Positions 17,978 to 27,154 are shown, numbered from the stretch's first letter. The stretch: 64,000 nt of DNA from Nocardia salmonicida NBRC 13393 (GCF_001613085.1 NZ_BDBR01000010.1:62001-126000), one strand, 5' to 3'. Numbers and translations are program-made. Notes: a model not told the origin generated them from the letters alone.

Positions 17978-18005
17978 GCGAACTCGAGCGCGCCAGCGCT
18001 CCAAA
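17978..18005. repeat. 28-bp intergenic repeat, copy 1 (with small hairpin)
   Basis: A 28-base sequence identical to 54651-54678. It contains the inverted repeat GAGCGC-GCCA-GCGCTC and ends CCAAA. Here it lies in the 62-bp gap between two convergent genes, where the hairpin could act as a terminator. Confidence 0.75.
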
Positions 18006-18008
18006 GGC

Positions 18009-19454
18009 TCAGCTATAGCGGGACAGGCAGGTGGTTTCGCCGTTGAGGACGCCGGCTCGGAAGGCGTCGACGCGGGAGAATCCGCTGGGCACCGTGTTGC
18101 CTTCGGCGTCGCTGGCGGCCAGGCCGTCGGTGAGCAGGCCCGAGACCGCTTCGTCGAGGTCGCCCGCGGACAGCTGGATGTCGCCCTGGCTCACGGGACG
18201 CCCCGGCTGGGCGAGTTTTCCGGTGACCACTCCGGACAGGCAGGCCGCGCGCAGACCGGTCTTCGCGCCGGTCAACTGCTGGCCGTGACTGCGCTGCACG
18301 GCCAGGGTGTAGCGGGAGATGAACACCACATAGCCGTTGTAGTCGCCGCTGACCTTCACCGGCAGCGGGCCGTCGTCGTCGGTGTCGGTGGCGCCGCGTT
18401 CGGCCAGGCCGGGCACGTCGGTGGCGATGGTGTTCTTGGCGGGGCAGTAGGTGACCGGGTCGGTGACCGCGCCGTCCTTGCAGTCGATCCGTGAGCCCGC
18501 GTAGTCGTAGGTCGGGGCCTCTTTCACCGGCAGGATCGCCTGCAGCGCCTTGCTCAGCTCGACCAGGTTCTCCTTGGAGACGGGGTATTCGCCGCGACCA
18601 CTGTCGTCGGCGAAGCTCTGCGGGAGGGCGCCGCGGCGCGAGTCGATCTCGTCCTCGTCGATGCCCTTGCACCCGCGCGGCCCGTCGGTGAACCCGATCT
18701 GCACGGCGGTGACCCGTTCGAAGGCCGAACCGTGCACGCTCTCGGGGTCGTCGGGATCGGAGTCGCGAATCGAAACAGTCGCGGCCAGCACGGAATTCAG
18801 TCCGTCGGAGGTGTTGATCGTGAAGTGGTTCGACTTGCCTTCCGCGACGTGGCGCATGAACGCGCCCGCGAAGCAGTCGGCCTGCTGTTCCTTCACCAGG
18901 ACCGGGGTCTTCTTGGAGACCATCTTGGCCATGGTCTGGATGGCGTGGCCGTATTCGTGGGCGAGCACCATCACCACCGACATCGTGCCGAAGGTCTCGC
19001 TCATGGTGGGCAGCAGCATCTCGCGGTCCCAGCCGATGGAGTTGTCGCTGCGGCAGTAGGCGGCATTGACCAGGTGGTAGGTGGTTTCCTTGCAGAACTC
19101 GATCGCCTGGCTGCGGGCGGCGCGCGCGTTCCAGGAGATCAGCTTCTCGACCGGGGCGAAGGTCTCACCGGGGAATTCGGTGCCGAAGCCGGCCTGCCAG
19201 TAGGACTGGATGTCGTCGATCGCGTTGAGCGCCAACTTGTCCACCTCGCCGCCGTCGCCATTGTTCGCGGTGAGGGGCGAATCGGCGACGCCGGTGCGTG
19301 GACCGTTCGGCCCACCGGTGGTCGGCAATCCCGCCACCTGGAACGGATCGTCATAGATGGAGACACCGTGCCCTTCGATCGCCCGCGTGCAGCCGACACC
19401 CATCAGCGCGCATAGCACGACAGAGATCGCAACGAACACTTGGGCTTTCGGCAT
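18009..19454 (-). CDS. Lipoprotein zinc metallopeptidase
   Basis: A 481-aa exported protein with signal peptide and lipobox GVGC (about residue 22). HEYGH at about residues 165-169 (VLAHEYGHAIQTM) is the HExxH zinc site of the 'putative neutral zinc metallopeptidase' family (YpfJ-like), and the downstream DCFAGAFMRH region supplies conserved acidic residues, so it looks catalytically intact. It should act on the outer face of the membrane. AGGGGG precedes the ATG by about 6 bases. The gene is divergent from the double-FHA ABC exporter 107 bp away. Substrate unknown; nearby lipoproteins or ESX-4 products are possible but unproven. Confidence 0.88.
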   Translation of the reverse strand: MPKAQVFVAISVVLCALMGVGCTRAIEGHGVSIYDDPFQVAGLPTTGGPNGPRTGVADSPLTANNGDGGEVDKLALNAIDDIQSYWQAGFGTEFPGETFAPVEKLISWNARAARSQAIEFCKETTYHLVNAAYCRSDNSIGWDREMLLPTMSETFGTMSVVMVLAHEYGHAIQTMAKMVSKKTPVLVKEQQADCFAGAFMRHVAEGKSNHFTINTSDGLNSVLAATVSIRDSDPDDPESVHGSAFERVTAVQIGFTDGPRGCKGIDEDEIDSRRGALPQSFADDSGRGEYPVSKENLVELSKALQAILPVKEAPTYDYAGSRIDCKDGAVTDPVTYCPAKNTIATDVPGLAERGATDTDDDGPLPVKVSGDYNGYVVFISRYTLAVQRSHGQQLTGAKTGLRAACLSGVVTGKLAQPGRPVSQGDIQLSAGDLDEAVSGLLTDGLAASDAEGNTVPSGFSRVDAFRAGVLNGETTCLSRYS

Positions 19455-19561
19455 ACGTCCCCCTGGTCGGCCGGATACACGTGCAGGTCGATCGCCGGAT
19501 CGGGCTCACAGCCGTCTCGGGGGCACCGCCGATGTCCGGGCGATGGCATAGTATCCGCTCC

Positions 19562-22096
19562 ATGTCTTCACCGGGGGCGCAGACCATCACCGTGCGCCAT
19601 GATGGAACCGAACGAGTCTTCGAAGCGAGTCAGCAGATCACCATGGGCCGTGCGCCCGAGGTCACCCTGTTCGTGGACAGTCCGCTGGTCTCTCGTGTGC
19701 ACGCCACTCTTCGATTCAGCAACGGCGCGTGGGTACTCGCCGACAACGGCAGTACCAACGGCGTCTTCGTCGACGCGCGCAGGCTCAACCAGCCCGTCTC
19801 GATCGACCGACCCACCCAGGTACGCCTGGGTGACGCGATCACCGGGCCGCTGCTACACCTGGTCCCCGCGGCGCCTGGGGCGCGCCACGCGGCGACCATG
19901 GTCGCGCCGCCTTCACAACCACAGCACCAGCCGCACCACCAGCAACCTCACCACCAGCAGCCGCGTCCGCAGCAGCCGCATCCCGGCTTCCAGCCGCCGT
20001 CGCGCCCGCAACAACAGCAACCGCAATACGTACCCACCTCGCAGCTGCCCGCGCAGGCGCAGGACAACATCAATATGACCCGCCGCGCCGATTCGTCGAT
20101 GCTGCCGCCGGTCCGCAAAGCGGCGTCGACCGAACCGGTCGCGCGGGGTGACCGCATTCCGCCTGGCGGCCTGAGTATCGGCCGTACCTCGGACAACCAG
20201 ATCGTGGTGAACGATCCGCTGGCCTCGCGCGCACACGCGAAGCTGTTGTCCTCGCCCGAGGGCCTGGTGATCGAGGACCTCGGGTCGGCCAACGGCACCT
20301 TCGTCAACGGGCACCGTCAGCAGCGCTCGGTGCTGCACGAGCGCGACATCGTCACCATCGGCAACATCGACTTCGTCGTCACCCAGGGCGCGCTGGCGCA
20401 TCGGCAGAAGCCGGTCGCCGAGCAGGGTCTTTCGGTGCACGGCGTCGGGTTCACGGTCGAGAACAACAAACAACTGCTCGTCGATGTGAACATGACGGCG
20501 GGACGCGGGACGTTGACCGCGCTGATCGGGCCGTCGGGCGCGGGCAAGTCGACGCTGTCGAAGCTGATCGCGGGCAACACCCAGCCCTCCGGCGGTGTGG
20601 TGACCTTCGAGGGACGCAACCTGCACGCCGAGTACGAGGCGCTGCGTTCGCGCATCGGCATGGTGCCCCAGGACGACGTGCTGCACCGTCAGCTCACCGT
20701 TCGCCAGGCGCTCGGCTTCGCCGCCGAACTGCGGCTGCCGCCCGATACCACCAAGAGCGACCGGCAGAAGGTGATCGACGGTGTGCTGCAAGAGCTTTCG
20801 CTCACCCAGCATGCCGATACCCGGGTGGACCGGCTGTCCGGTGGTCAGCGCAAGCGCGCGTCGGTGGCGATGGAGTTGCTCACCGGTCCGTCGCTGCTGA
20901 TCCTCGACGAGCCGACCTCGGGCCTCGACCCGGCGCTGGATCGACAGGTCATGCAGATGCTGCGCGAGCTGGCCGACGCGGGTCGCGTGGTGATCGTGGT
21001 GACGCACTCGGTCGCCTGCCTGGATATGTGCGACCAGGTGGTGCTGCTGGCTCCTGGTGGCAAGACGGCTTTCGCCGGTCATCCGGGCGGAGTCGGAGCG
21101 GCGATGGGGACGAGCGACTGGGCGGAGATCTTCGCCGAGGTCGCGGCCAACCCCGATCAAGCTTTCGCGAAGTATCGATCCAGGCAGGCGTATGTGCCGC
21201 CACCGCCGCCGGCTCAACCGAACCGCGGCAACGTGGGCGCTCCGCCACAGTCGAACGGCGTGCGTCAGTTCTCGACGCTGATCCGAAGACAGTTGCGGCT
21301 GATCTTCGCCGATCGCGGGTATTTGGCGTTCCTGGTGGTGTTGCCGTTCATTCTCGGCGCGCTGTCGCTGGTGGTGCCGGGTAGTGACGGGTTCACCGCG
21401 GCGCCGCTGGTGCAGCTGCCCGATGGCTCGTTCGGGCGCGCCAGCGGCGGTGAGGCGCAGCAGTTGCTGGTGGTGCTCATCCTCGGCGCGTGCTTCATGG
21501 GCGCCACGCTCACGGTGCGTGACCTGGTCGGCGAACGGTCGATCTTCCTTCGCGAGCGTGCCGTCGGCCTACTGCCCTCGGCGTATCTGATGGCCAAGAT
21601 CGTGGTGTTCAGCGTGACCGCGTTCCTGCAGTCGGCGGTGCTGATCGGCATCACGTTCATCGGCAAGAAGCCGCCGGGCGAGGGGGCGCTGATCCCGAAC
21701 GGCAGCGTGGAACTGTATTTCGACATCGCGATGACGGCGGTGTGCTGCGTGGTGTTCGGCCTGCTGATGTCGAGCCTGGCCAAGTCCAATGAGCAGGTCA
21801 TGCCGATGCTCGTGGTCATGATCATGGTGCAGCTGGTGATGGCCGGTGGCCTGATCCCGGTGACCGACCGCGTGGGCCTCGAGCAGGTGTCGTACCTGTT
21901 CCCCTCGCGCTGGGGTTACGCGGCGGGTGCGTCGACGGTGGATTTGAAGGAGCTGGTCCTCGGCACGCAGGAGGACTCGCTGTGGACCCACTCGGTCGGG
22001 ATCTGGATTCTCGACATCGTGATGCTCATCGTGATCACCTCGATCCTCGCGCTGTTCACCTGGAGCAGACTGCGACTGAAGAAGTCACAGGCATGA
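19562..22096 (+). CDS. Double-FHA ABC transporter, Rv1747 type
   Basis: An 844-aa single-chain exporter half. Two FHA domains lie at about residues 25-85 (MGRAPE, SRVHATL, DNGSTNGVF) and 200-270 (IGRTSDN, SRAHAKL, DLGSANGTF), joined by a Gln/His/Pro-rich linker. The ABC domain has Walker A GPSGAGKST (about 322), signature LSGGQRKR (about 425) and ILDEPTSGLD (about 443); six hydrophobic segments of an ABC-2 type permease fill 573-840. In M. tuberculosis the similar Rv1747 is a phosphorylation-controlled exporter regulated by PknF (established knowledge). ATG 19562 gives the family N-terminus. The mRNA may be leaderless, since TAGTAT lies about 8 bases before the ATG and no ribosome site is seen. 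An upstream extension of the frame to 19298 is unlikely. Confidence 0.92.
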   Translation: MSSPGAQTITVRHDGTERVFEASQQITMGRAPEVTLFVDSPLVSRVHATLRFSNGAWVLADNGSTNGVFVDARRLNQPVSIDRPTQVRLGDAITGPLLHLVPAAPGARHAATMVAPPSQPQHQPHHQQPHHQQPRPQQPHPGFQPPSRPQQQQPQYVPTSQLPAQAQDNINMTRRADSSMLPPVRKAASTEPVARGDRIPPGGLSIGRTSDNQIVVNDPLASRAHAKLLSSPEGLVIEDLGSANGTFVNGHRQQRSVLHERDIVTIGNIDFVVTQGALAHRQKPVAEQGLSVHGVGFTVENNKQLLVDVNMTAGRGTLTALIGPSGAGKSTLSKLIAGNTQPSGGVVTFEGRNLHAEYEALRSRIGMVPQDDVLHRQLTVRQALGFAAELRLPPDTTKSDRQKVIDGVLQELSLTQHADTRVDRLSGGQRKRASVAMELLTGPSLLILDEPTSGLDPALDRQVMQMLRELADAGRVVIVVTHSVACLDMCDQVVLLAPGGKTAFAGHPGGVGAAMGTSDWAEIFAEVAANPDQAFAKYRSRQAYVPPPPPAQPNRGNVGAPPQSNGVRQFSTLIRRQLRLIFADRGYLAFLVVLPFILGALSLVVPGSDGFTAAPLVQLPDGSFGRASGGEAQQLLVVLILGACFMGATLTVRDLVGERSIFLRERAVGLLPSAYLMAKIVVFSVTAFLQSAVLIGITFIGKKPPGEGALIPNGSVELYFDIAMTAVCCVVFGLLMSSLAKSNEQVMPMLVVMIMVQLVMAGGLIPVTDRVGLEQVSYLFPSRWGYAAGASTVDLKELVLGTQEDSLWTHSVGIWILDIVMLIVITSILALFTWSRLRLKKSQA

Positions 22097-22241
22097 GCGG
22101 TCAGCGCCCGGAGGCGGCAGCTCGCGTAACCACGCAGGGCGCCCGAGCATGCCTCGATGTGCACAGCATGATCCGGCAGGTCAGCACCGTTTCTGCGGGC
22201 AAGATGCGCGTGTCTGTCGCCGACCGGGCACACTTGAGCCT

Positions 22242-23591
22242 GTGACCGTTCGAGTTGGGGCCCTACATCTGGGGTGGGACGTGGTGTCCGTGGCCGCGGG
22301 TGGCGGCGCGACCCCGGTCCGGCCGGTACAGGTCGAGGGCACCTATACCCCGCCCGCCTACCTGCTCGCCGATGCCGCGGGCAGGTTGCACACCGCCGGT
22401 GTCGACCGGCAGCGACCGGACCTGGGGATGGCGATCGCCGATGTGCGCGACATCCTCGGCCACCCGCAGATCGTGATCGCCGGCGCCACCTGGCCCGCCG
22501 AGCTCGTCTTCCGGGCCAGGCTCTACAACCCGCTCGCGGCGATCGGCAAATACCTGCAGGGCAAGCCGCAATTGGTGGCGCTGCCGTATCCGGACAGCTG
22601 GCCCGAGGACAAGGTCGAGGTGTACGCGGCGCTCGTCGAGCAGCTCGACGTGGTCGTGGAACCGCTGCCGGAAAGTGTCGCGCTCTCGGGCTATGTGCGC
22701 GCGCTCGGATTGGTCTCCCCGCCCAGCGAGCGGCATCGCACCGGCATCGGCGCCACCGGGATCTACTCCGACGGGCGCGCGCTGCTGGTGGTCGCGGTGC
22801 ACGGCGACGACGAGCAGCCGACCGAATCGACGGAGGTCGCGGTCAGCGCCGAGGCGCTGCGCGATGCCCGCACGGCCGACAACGTGGTGATCGAGGCGAT
22901 GGCCGCGGCCCGTTCGATCGGCGCCGACACCTCGACGGTGCTGCTGGCGGGCAATGTCTGCTTCAACGACGCCCTGCGGTTCGCCTTCCAGAACCATCTC
23001 GGCCAGCGTCTGCACGTGGCCGACCATCCGATGCACGCGCTGGTCCTCGGCGCCGCGCATCTGCTGGTGACCGAGCCCGAACTCGACGACGAGGAGGACG
23101 ACTATCCGGACTCGGGACATCCCGGTCAGGCAGTCGCCGCCCAGGTCGGGTGGGGTGCGCAACCCACCGCGCCGCCCACCGCTCAGCCACCGGGTCCGGC
23201 CGGGTTCGTCGCCGGTCCGCCCGCCGCGCAACCGCCGCGTCCTGCCTCCAGCGCACCGCGGCACGCGCTCGAACACGACGACTCCGAGGACGACGACCGC
23301 CGCGGCAAACTGCTCGGCAAGGTGAAGAAGGGCTTCTTCGGCGCACCGGCCGTGGTCGGCGCGCTGGCGCTGGTCGCATTTCAGCCCGACCCCGCCGTTG
23401 CCAGCGCCGCCGATCCGGTGAGCTGCGCGTTCACCCCGTACACGAACACGGTCCCGCGTGAGGGCATCGCGACCGCGCGCGGCGTGCTCGTCGACGACCA
23501 CGCCTGCGTCACCCCGGGCATCGACACCCTGCGCTACCTCATTCCCGGCCCCGCGCGGGCGACCGATCCGGGCCCGCCGGTAGTGATCTAG
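22242..23591 (+). CDS. Degenerate Hsp70/actin-fold protein with acidic linker and hydrophobic tail
   Basis: A 449-aa protein starting at GTG 22242. I do not recognise an assigned family, but VLLAGNVCFNDALRFAFQNH and HPMHALVLGAAHLL (about residues 230-275) match the last conserved block of Hsp70 ATPase domains, where the usual text is GG..RIP and DEAVA.GAA; the phosphate-binding glycines are missing. Residues about 280-350 are acidic then Pro/Ala-rich, and a hydrophobic stretch (APAVVGALALVAF, about 367-380) could anchor the protein and place the Cys-containing C-terminus (SCAFTPY ... HACVTPG) outside. It follows the FHA-ABC exporter by 145 bp. Function unknown. Confidence 0.7.
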   Translation: MTVRVGALHLGWDVVSVAAGGGATPVRPVQVEGTYTPPAYLLADAAGRLHTAGVDRQRPDLGMAIADVRDILGHPQIVIAGATWPAELVFRARLYNPLAAIGKYLQGKPQLVALPYPDSWPEDKVEVYAALVEQLDVVVEPLPESVALSGYVRALGLVSPPSERHRTGIGATGIYSDGRALLVVAVHGDDEQPTESTEVAVSAEALRDARTADNVVIEAMAAARSIGADTSTVLLAGNVCFNDALRFAFQNHLGQRLHVADHPMHALVLGAAHLLVTEPELDDEEDDYPDSGHPGQAVAAQVGWGAQPTAPPTAQPPGPAGFVAGPPAAQPPRPASSAPRHALEHDDSEDDDRRGKLLGKVKKGFFGAPAVVGALALVAFQPDPAVASAADPVSCAFTPYTNTVPREGIATARGVLVDDHACVTPGIDTLRYLIPGPARATDPGPPVVI

Positions 23592-23795
23592 CGACGCGGT
23601 CGACGATCGCCGGTGATCGGCATCGCCCGATTGTGGGTCGGTGATGCGTGGCTGGTATCGTTGCCGGTTGGCGTGTGGAACGTCGAACCGTTTGCGGGTC
23701 GGCGTCTCCTCGATGTCCTGGGTCTCCACCGGCCGCCAGGGCAACCCGATCCACACAACAGGGCCGGCAACACCGACGACAGACAGGGATCCACT
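23592..23795. other. Leader/promoter region of rplM-rpsI
   Basis: No gene supported. TATCGT near 23656 could be a -10, but no matching -35 at normal spacing is visible. The open frame that runs into rplM from 23613 is not conserved L13 sequence and is treated as non-coding leader. Confidence 0.4.
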
Positions 23796-24239
23796 GTGCC
23801 TACGTACAGCCCCAAGGCAGGTGACACCACCCGCAAGTGGTACGTCATCGATGCCACTGACGTAGTCCTCGGCCGTCTCGCCGTGCAGGCCGCTGGCCTG
23901 CTGCGCGGCAAGGGCAAGCCGACCTACGCACCCCACGTCGATGGTGGCGACTTCGTCATCATCATCAACGCGGAAAAGGTTGCCATCTCCGGCAACAAGA
24001 AGAACGACAAGCTCATCCACCACCACAGCGGACACCCGGGCGGCCTCAAGTCGCGCACTGTCGGCGAGGTGTTGGCGACCCGTCCCGATCGTCTCGTGGA
24101 GAAGGCCGTCAAGGGCATGATCCCGAAGAACAAGCTGGGTAACGCGATCGCGGGCAAGCTGAAGGTCTACGCAGGCCCGAACCACCCCCACGCCGCGCAG
24201 CAGCCGGTTCCGTTCGAGATCAAGCAGGTGGCCCAGTGA
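23796..24239 (+). CDS. rplM: 50S ribosomal protein L13
   Basis: A 147-aa protein, the usual length, beginning at GTG 23796 ([20 protein letters not shown]) with AGGGA eight bases upstream. It contains the family motifs [22 protein letters not shown] and [12 protein letters not shown]13 is an early assembly protein of the large subunit. The stop overlaps the GTG of rpsI by 4 bases, the normal two-gene operon. In mycobacteria rplM follows the ESX-4 WXG100 genes directly; here about 15 kb intervene. Confidence 0.97.
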   Translation: MPTYSPKAGDTTRKWYVIDATDVVLGRLAVQAAGLLRGKGKPTYAPHVDGGDFVIIINAEKVAISGNKKNDKLIHHHSGHPGGLKSRTVGEVLATRPDRLVEKAVKGMIPKNKLGNAIAGKLKVYAGPNHPHAAQQPVPFEIKQVAQ

Positions 24240-24760
24240 CCGCTCCTGAAGAGTTCGCAGCCGAAGAGTTCGACGCCACCGATGAGGTCGTAGTCGAGAT
24301 CGTCGAAGACGGCGAAGGCTACGCCGAAGGCGAATACGTCGAAGAAGAGCTGGCTTTCGAGCCGCTCGGCCTCGACCGCCCGGTGCAGACCGTCGGCCGT
24401 CGTAAGGAAGCCGTTGTTCGCGTTCGCATGGTGCCCGGTTCGGGCAACTTCGAGCTCAACGGCCGCACCATCGAGGATTACTTCCCGAACAAGGTGCACC
24501 AGCAGCTCGTGAAGTCCCCGCTGGTTCTGGTCGAGCGTGTCGAGAACTTCGACATCTTCGCTCGCCTGGTCGGCGGCGGCCCGTCGGGTCAGGCAGGCGC
24601 CCTGCGTCTGGCTATCGCCCGCGCGCTGATCGTGGTCACCCCGGACGACCGTCCCGCCCTCAAGCGTGCCGGCTTCCTGACGCGTGACCCGCGTGCCACC
24701 GAGCGTAAGAAGTACGGCCTGAAGAAGGCCCGTAAGGCGCCTCAGTACTCGAAGCGCTGA
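24236..24760 (+). CDS. rpsI: 30S ribosomal protein S9
   Basis: A 174-aa S9 with the acidic N-terminal extension common in Mycobacteriales (residues 1-45) and the conserved core [15 protein letters not shown] to the C-terminal [12 protein letters not shown], whose basic tail contacts P-site tRNA. The start is a GTG in a GTGA overlap with rplM. Confidence 0.97.
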   Translation: MTAPEEFAAEEFDATDEVVVEIVEDGEGYAEGEYVEEELAFEPLGLDRPVQTVGRRKEAVVRVRMVPGSGNFELNGRTIEDYFPNKVHQQLVKSPLVLVERVENFDIFARLVGGGPSGQAGALRLAIARALIVVTPDDRPALKRAGFLTRDPRATERKKYGLKKARKAPQYSKR

Positions 24761-24773
24761 TTTACGCACTGTC

Positions 24774-24813
24774 GACCGCCGTCTTCGCTTACTTTGGTTG
24801 AGACGGTACGGTC
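24774..24813 (+). terminator. Stem-loop after rpsI (probable terminator)
   Basis: GACCGCCGTCT (24774-24784) pairs with AGACGGTACGGTC (24801-24813), an 11-bp stem with a two-base bulge and a 16-base loop. There is no U-tract, but it is the first strong structure after rpsI and matches the U-tract-less terminators common in actinobacteria. Confidence 0.6.
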
Positions 24814-24828
24814 GGCGGAGCACGTGTG

Positions 24829-24867
24829 CGAGAGCAGGCTTCCAGCACGGCTGGTCGCCTGCTCTCG
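24829..24867 (+). promoter_or_regulatory. Second stem-loop in the rpsI-glmM gap
   Basis: CGAGAGCAGGC (24829-24839) pairs with GCCTGCTCTCG (24857-24867), a perfect 11-bp stem whose loop contains a further CCAG/CTGG pairing. It ends 37 bases before the glmM start, so it may be a second terminator or a 5'-leader structure of glmM. Confidence 0.5.
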
Positions 24868-24904
24868 TGCTGTATTCGGGGACTAACTACAGGTAGAGGG
24901 TTTT

Positions 24905-26242
24905 ATGGGACGGCTGTTCGGCACAGACGGTGTTCGTGGGCTCGCCAACGAGTCGCTGACCCCGGAACTGGCGATGCGCGTCGCCGCCGCGGCAGCACAG
25001 GTGCTCTCGCGCGGCAAGAAGCGTCCGGTCGCGGTGCTCGGTCGCGACCCCCGCGCCAGCGGCGAGATGCTCGAGGCCGCGGTGACCGCGGGCCTGACCT
25101 CCGTCGGCGTCGACGTCCTCTCGGTGGGCGTGCTGCCCACCCCGGCCGTGGCCTATCTGACCGGCCTGTACGACGCGTGCTTCGGCGTGATGATCTCCGC
25201 CTCGCACAATCCCATGCCCGACAACGGCATCAAGATCTTCGCGGCGGGCGGGCACAAGCTCGACGACGTCATCGAGGCGCGGATCGAAGCCCTGATCGCC
25301 GAAGGCGTCACCGTGCGCCCGACCGGCGCGGGTATCGGCCGGGTACGCGGCGACTACTCCGTCGAGGGCACACACGAACGCTATGTCGAGCATCTGCTCG
25401 AATCCACCGGGCAGGATCTGTCCGGGCTCACCGTCGTTGTCGACTGCGCCCACGGTGCGGCCGCCGAGGTGGCCCCACAGGTGTACCGGGAGGCGGGCGC
25501 GACGGTGATCGCGATCAACGCCGAACCCAACGGGCTCAATATCAATGATGGTTGCGGCTCGACGCATCTGGACAATGTGCGGGCCGCGGTCCTGAAAAAT
25601 GGCGCCGACCTCGGCATCGCGCTCGACGGCGACGCCGATCGTTGCCTCGCGGTGGATGCGGCGGGCGAGACCGTCGACGGTGACGCGATCATGGCCGTGC
25701 TCGCGCTGGCGATGCGCGACGCGGGCGAGCTGGTCGACAACACGCTGGTCGCGACCGTGATGAGCAACCTCGGTCTGCATATCGCGATGCGCGCTGCCGA
25801 GATCACCGTGATCACCGCCGCCGTCGGCGACCGGTACGTGCTGGAGGAACTGCGGCGCGGTGGGTTCAGCCTGGGTGGGGAACAGTCCGGCCATGTGGTG
25901 TTCCCACGGTTCGGCACCACCGGTGACGGAGTGCTCACCGGCCTGCGGTTGATGGCACGGATGGCGCAGACCAAGACCACATTGGCCTCGCTGGCCTCGG
26001 TGATGACCACGGTGCCGCAGGTGCTGGTGAACGTCGCGGTGTCCGACAAGGCCGCCGTCGCGGCTGCTCCCGAGGTGCGGGAGGCCGTCGCCGAGGCGGA
26101 GCGGATCCTCGGGGAAACCGGCCGGATCCTGTTGCGACCCAGCGGGACCGAGCAGTTGGTGCGGGTGATGGTGGAGGCCACCGATCCGGCACAGGCGCGT
26201 CAGCTGGCCGATGATCTGGCGAAACGGGTCGCCGCGGTCTAG
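24905..26242 (+). CDS. glmM: Phosphoglucosamine mutase
   Basis: A 445-aa enzyme converting glucosamine-6-phosphate to glucosamine-1-phosphate for UDP-GlcNAc and peptidoglycan. The start [12 protein letters not shown], the phosphoserine loop [12 protein letters not shown] (about 98-109), the metal loop DGDADRC and the C-terminal phosphate-binding [13 protein letters not shown] are all present and intact. AGAGGG precedes the ATG. It works one step after GlmS, encoded about 8.4 kb downstream on the same strand, as in mycobacteria. Confidence 0.97.
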   Translation: MGRLFGTDGVRGLANESLTPELAMRVAAAAAQVLSRGKKRPVAVLGRDPRASGEMLEAAVTAGLTSVGVDVLSVGVLPTPAVAYLTGLYDACFGVMISASHNPMPDNGIKIFAAGGHKLDDVIEARIEALIAEGVTVRPTGAGIGRVRGDYSVEGTHERYVEHLLESTGQDLSGLTVVVDCAHGAAAEVAPQVYREAGATVIAINAEPNGLNINDGCGSTHLDNVRAAVLKNGADLGIALDGDADRCLAVDAAGETVDGDAIMAVLALAMRDAGELVDNTLVATVMSNLGLHIAMRAAEITVITAAVGDRYVLEELRRGGFSLGGEQSGHVVFPRFGTTGDGVLTGLRLMARMAQTKTTLASLASVMTTVPQVLVNVAVSDKAAVAAAPEVREAVAEAERILGETGRILLRPSGTEQLVRVMVEATDPAQARQLADDLAKRVAAV

Positions 26243-26374
26243 TCGCCTGGCGGGTCCGGTGCGCGGCAACTAGTATCGAGATTCGCCGTAAGGACCTGTG
26301 TGCCCGTGGCGCGTGTGTGCTGCTCGGCGCAGGCGGTTGTTCTGGCGCGCAGCACGATTCGAAGGGGGCCGAGG

Positions 26375-26728
26375 ATGGTTCCGCCGCTGCCTGCCCGCAA
26401 CTATCAAGACCAGTACCCGTACGAGTACGGCGAAGCCGATCAGCCCCACCGCTGCGGTGGGGCCTGTGGGCGACCGGGATGCCGCGAAGTGCCGCAAGGT
26501 TATTCGCCTACGGTCCCGATCCGCGACGAGGGCTACGGCCAGTTCGAGTATGAGCAGGCCGCGAGTACGCGCCCATTCGCGGCGCCGCGGGTGCCACGTT
26601 CGCGATCGTTCATCGCGGTGGTCGCCGTGCTCGGTGTCACCTGCGGTGTCGGGCTGATCGGGGCAAAGCTCGGTTCCGATATCGACCTGTTCGGCGCCGC
26701 CGCACCGGCTGCGGTGCGGTCGTTCTAG
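26375..26728 (+). CDS. Small single-span membrane protein
   Basis: A 117-aa hypothetical protein. ATG 26375 is chosen because AAGGGGG lies about 8 bases upstream; a longer frame from 26300 is open but unsupported. The N-terminal ~80 residues are Tyr/Pro/Asp-rich and polar and include three Cys (CGGACGRPGC); one membrane helix lies at about 86-108 (SFIAVVAVLGVTCGVGLIGAKLG). It ends 4 bases into the convergent neighbour. No function can be assigned. Confidence 0.6.
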   Translation: MVPPLPARNYQDQYPYEYGEADQPHRCGGACGRPGCREVPQGYSPTVPIRDEGYGQFEYEQAASTRPFAAPRVPRSRSFIAVVAVLGVTCGVGLIGAKLGSDIDLFGAAAPAAVRSF

Positions 26729-27150
26729 AACTGCCCGACGACGAACCCACTGAACAGCACCAGGAAGCCGCCGATCTCGCCGACGATCAGCCCGTACATC
26801 GACAGCCGTAGTTCGGTGGGGATCCGCCCGCCGAACTGGTTGGTGGTGTCACGGCGCAGCCCGTGCAGGGCGTAGCTGGCGATCGCGCCGACGAAGAACG
26901 CGAGCACGACCAGGTCCGCGGTCAGGTTCACGATCGTCGGCCAGGCGCTGAGCTCGGTGAACACCGCGAGCAGGATCCCCGCGAAGGAGTACATCAGCGC
27001 GGCGCGATGGGCGATGTCGACATAGACGTGTGCCGCGCCCGCGATGCGGATGCCGTGGTATTTCCAGATCCCGAGCAACAGGGCGCTCAGGAAGATCACT
27101 CCGGTGACGAGCAGCGTGATGCGGGCGTCGATGCCCAATGCGTAGTCCAT
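26725..27150 (-). CDS. Four-helix integral membrane protein
   Basis: A 141-aa hydrophobic protein with four predicted helices (ITLLVTGVIFLSALLLGIW, ALMYSFAGILLAVFTEL, LVVLAFFVGAIASYAL, MYGLIVGEIGGFLVLFSGFV). ATG 27150 is preferred over the longer frame because GAGGAA precedes it; it lies 4 bp after the stop of the ABC-F gene, so both probably share one transcript. No family recognised. Confidence 0.7.
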   Translation of the reverse strand: MDYALGIDARITLLVTGVIFLSALLLGIWKYHGIRIAGAAHVYVDIAHRAALMYSFAGILLAVFTELSAWPTIVNLTADLVVLAFFVGAIASYALHGLRRDTTNQFGGRIPTELRLSMYGLIVGEIGGFLVLFSGFVVGQF

Positions 27151-27154
27151 GTGC

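Noticed and set aside
19298..19561. N-terminal extension of the FHA-ABC exporter
   Set aside because: The upstream frame is antisense to the start of the metallopeptidase gene and does not resemble the family, whose N-terminus begins just before the first FHA domain.
22263..24191. 642-aa minus-strand frame across the Hsp70-like gene and rplM
   Set aside because: Runs antisense through a ribosomal protein gene and has the composition of a complement-strand artefact.
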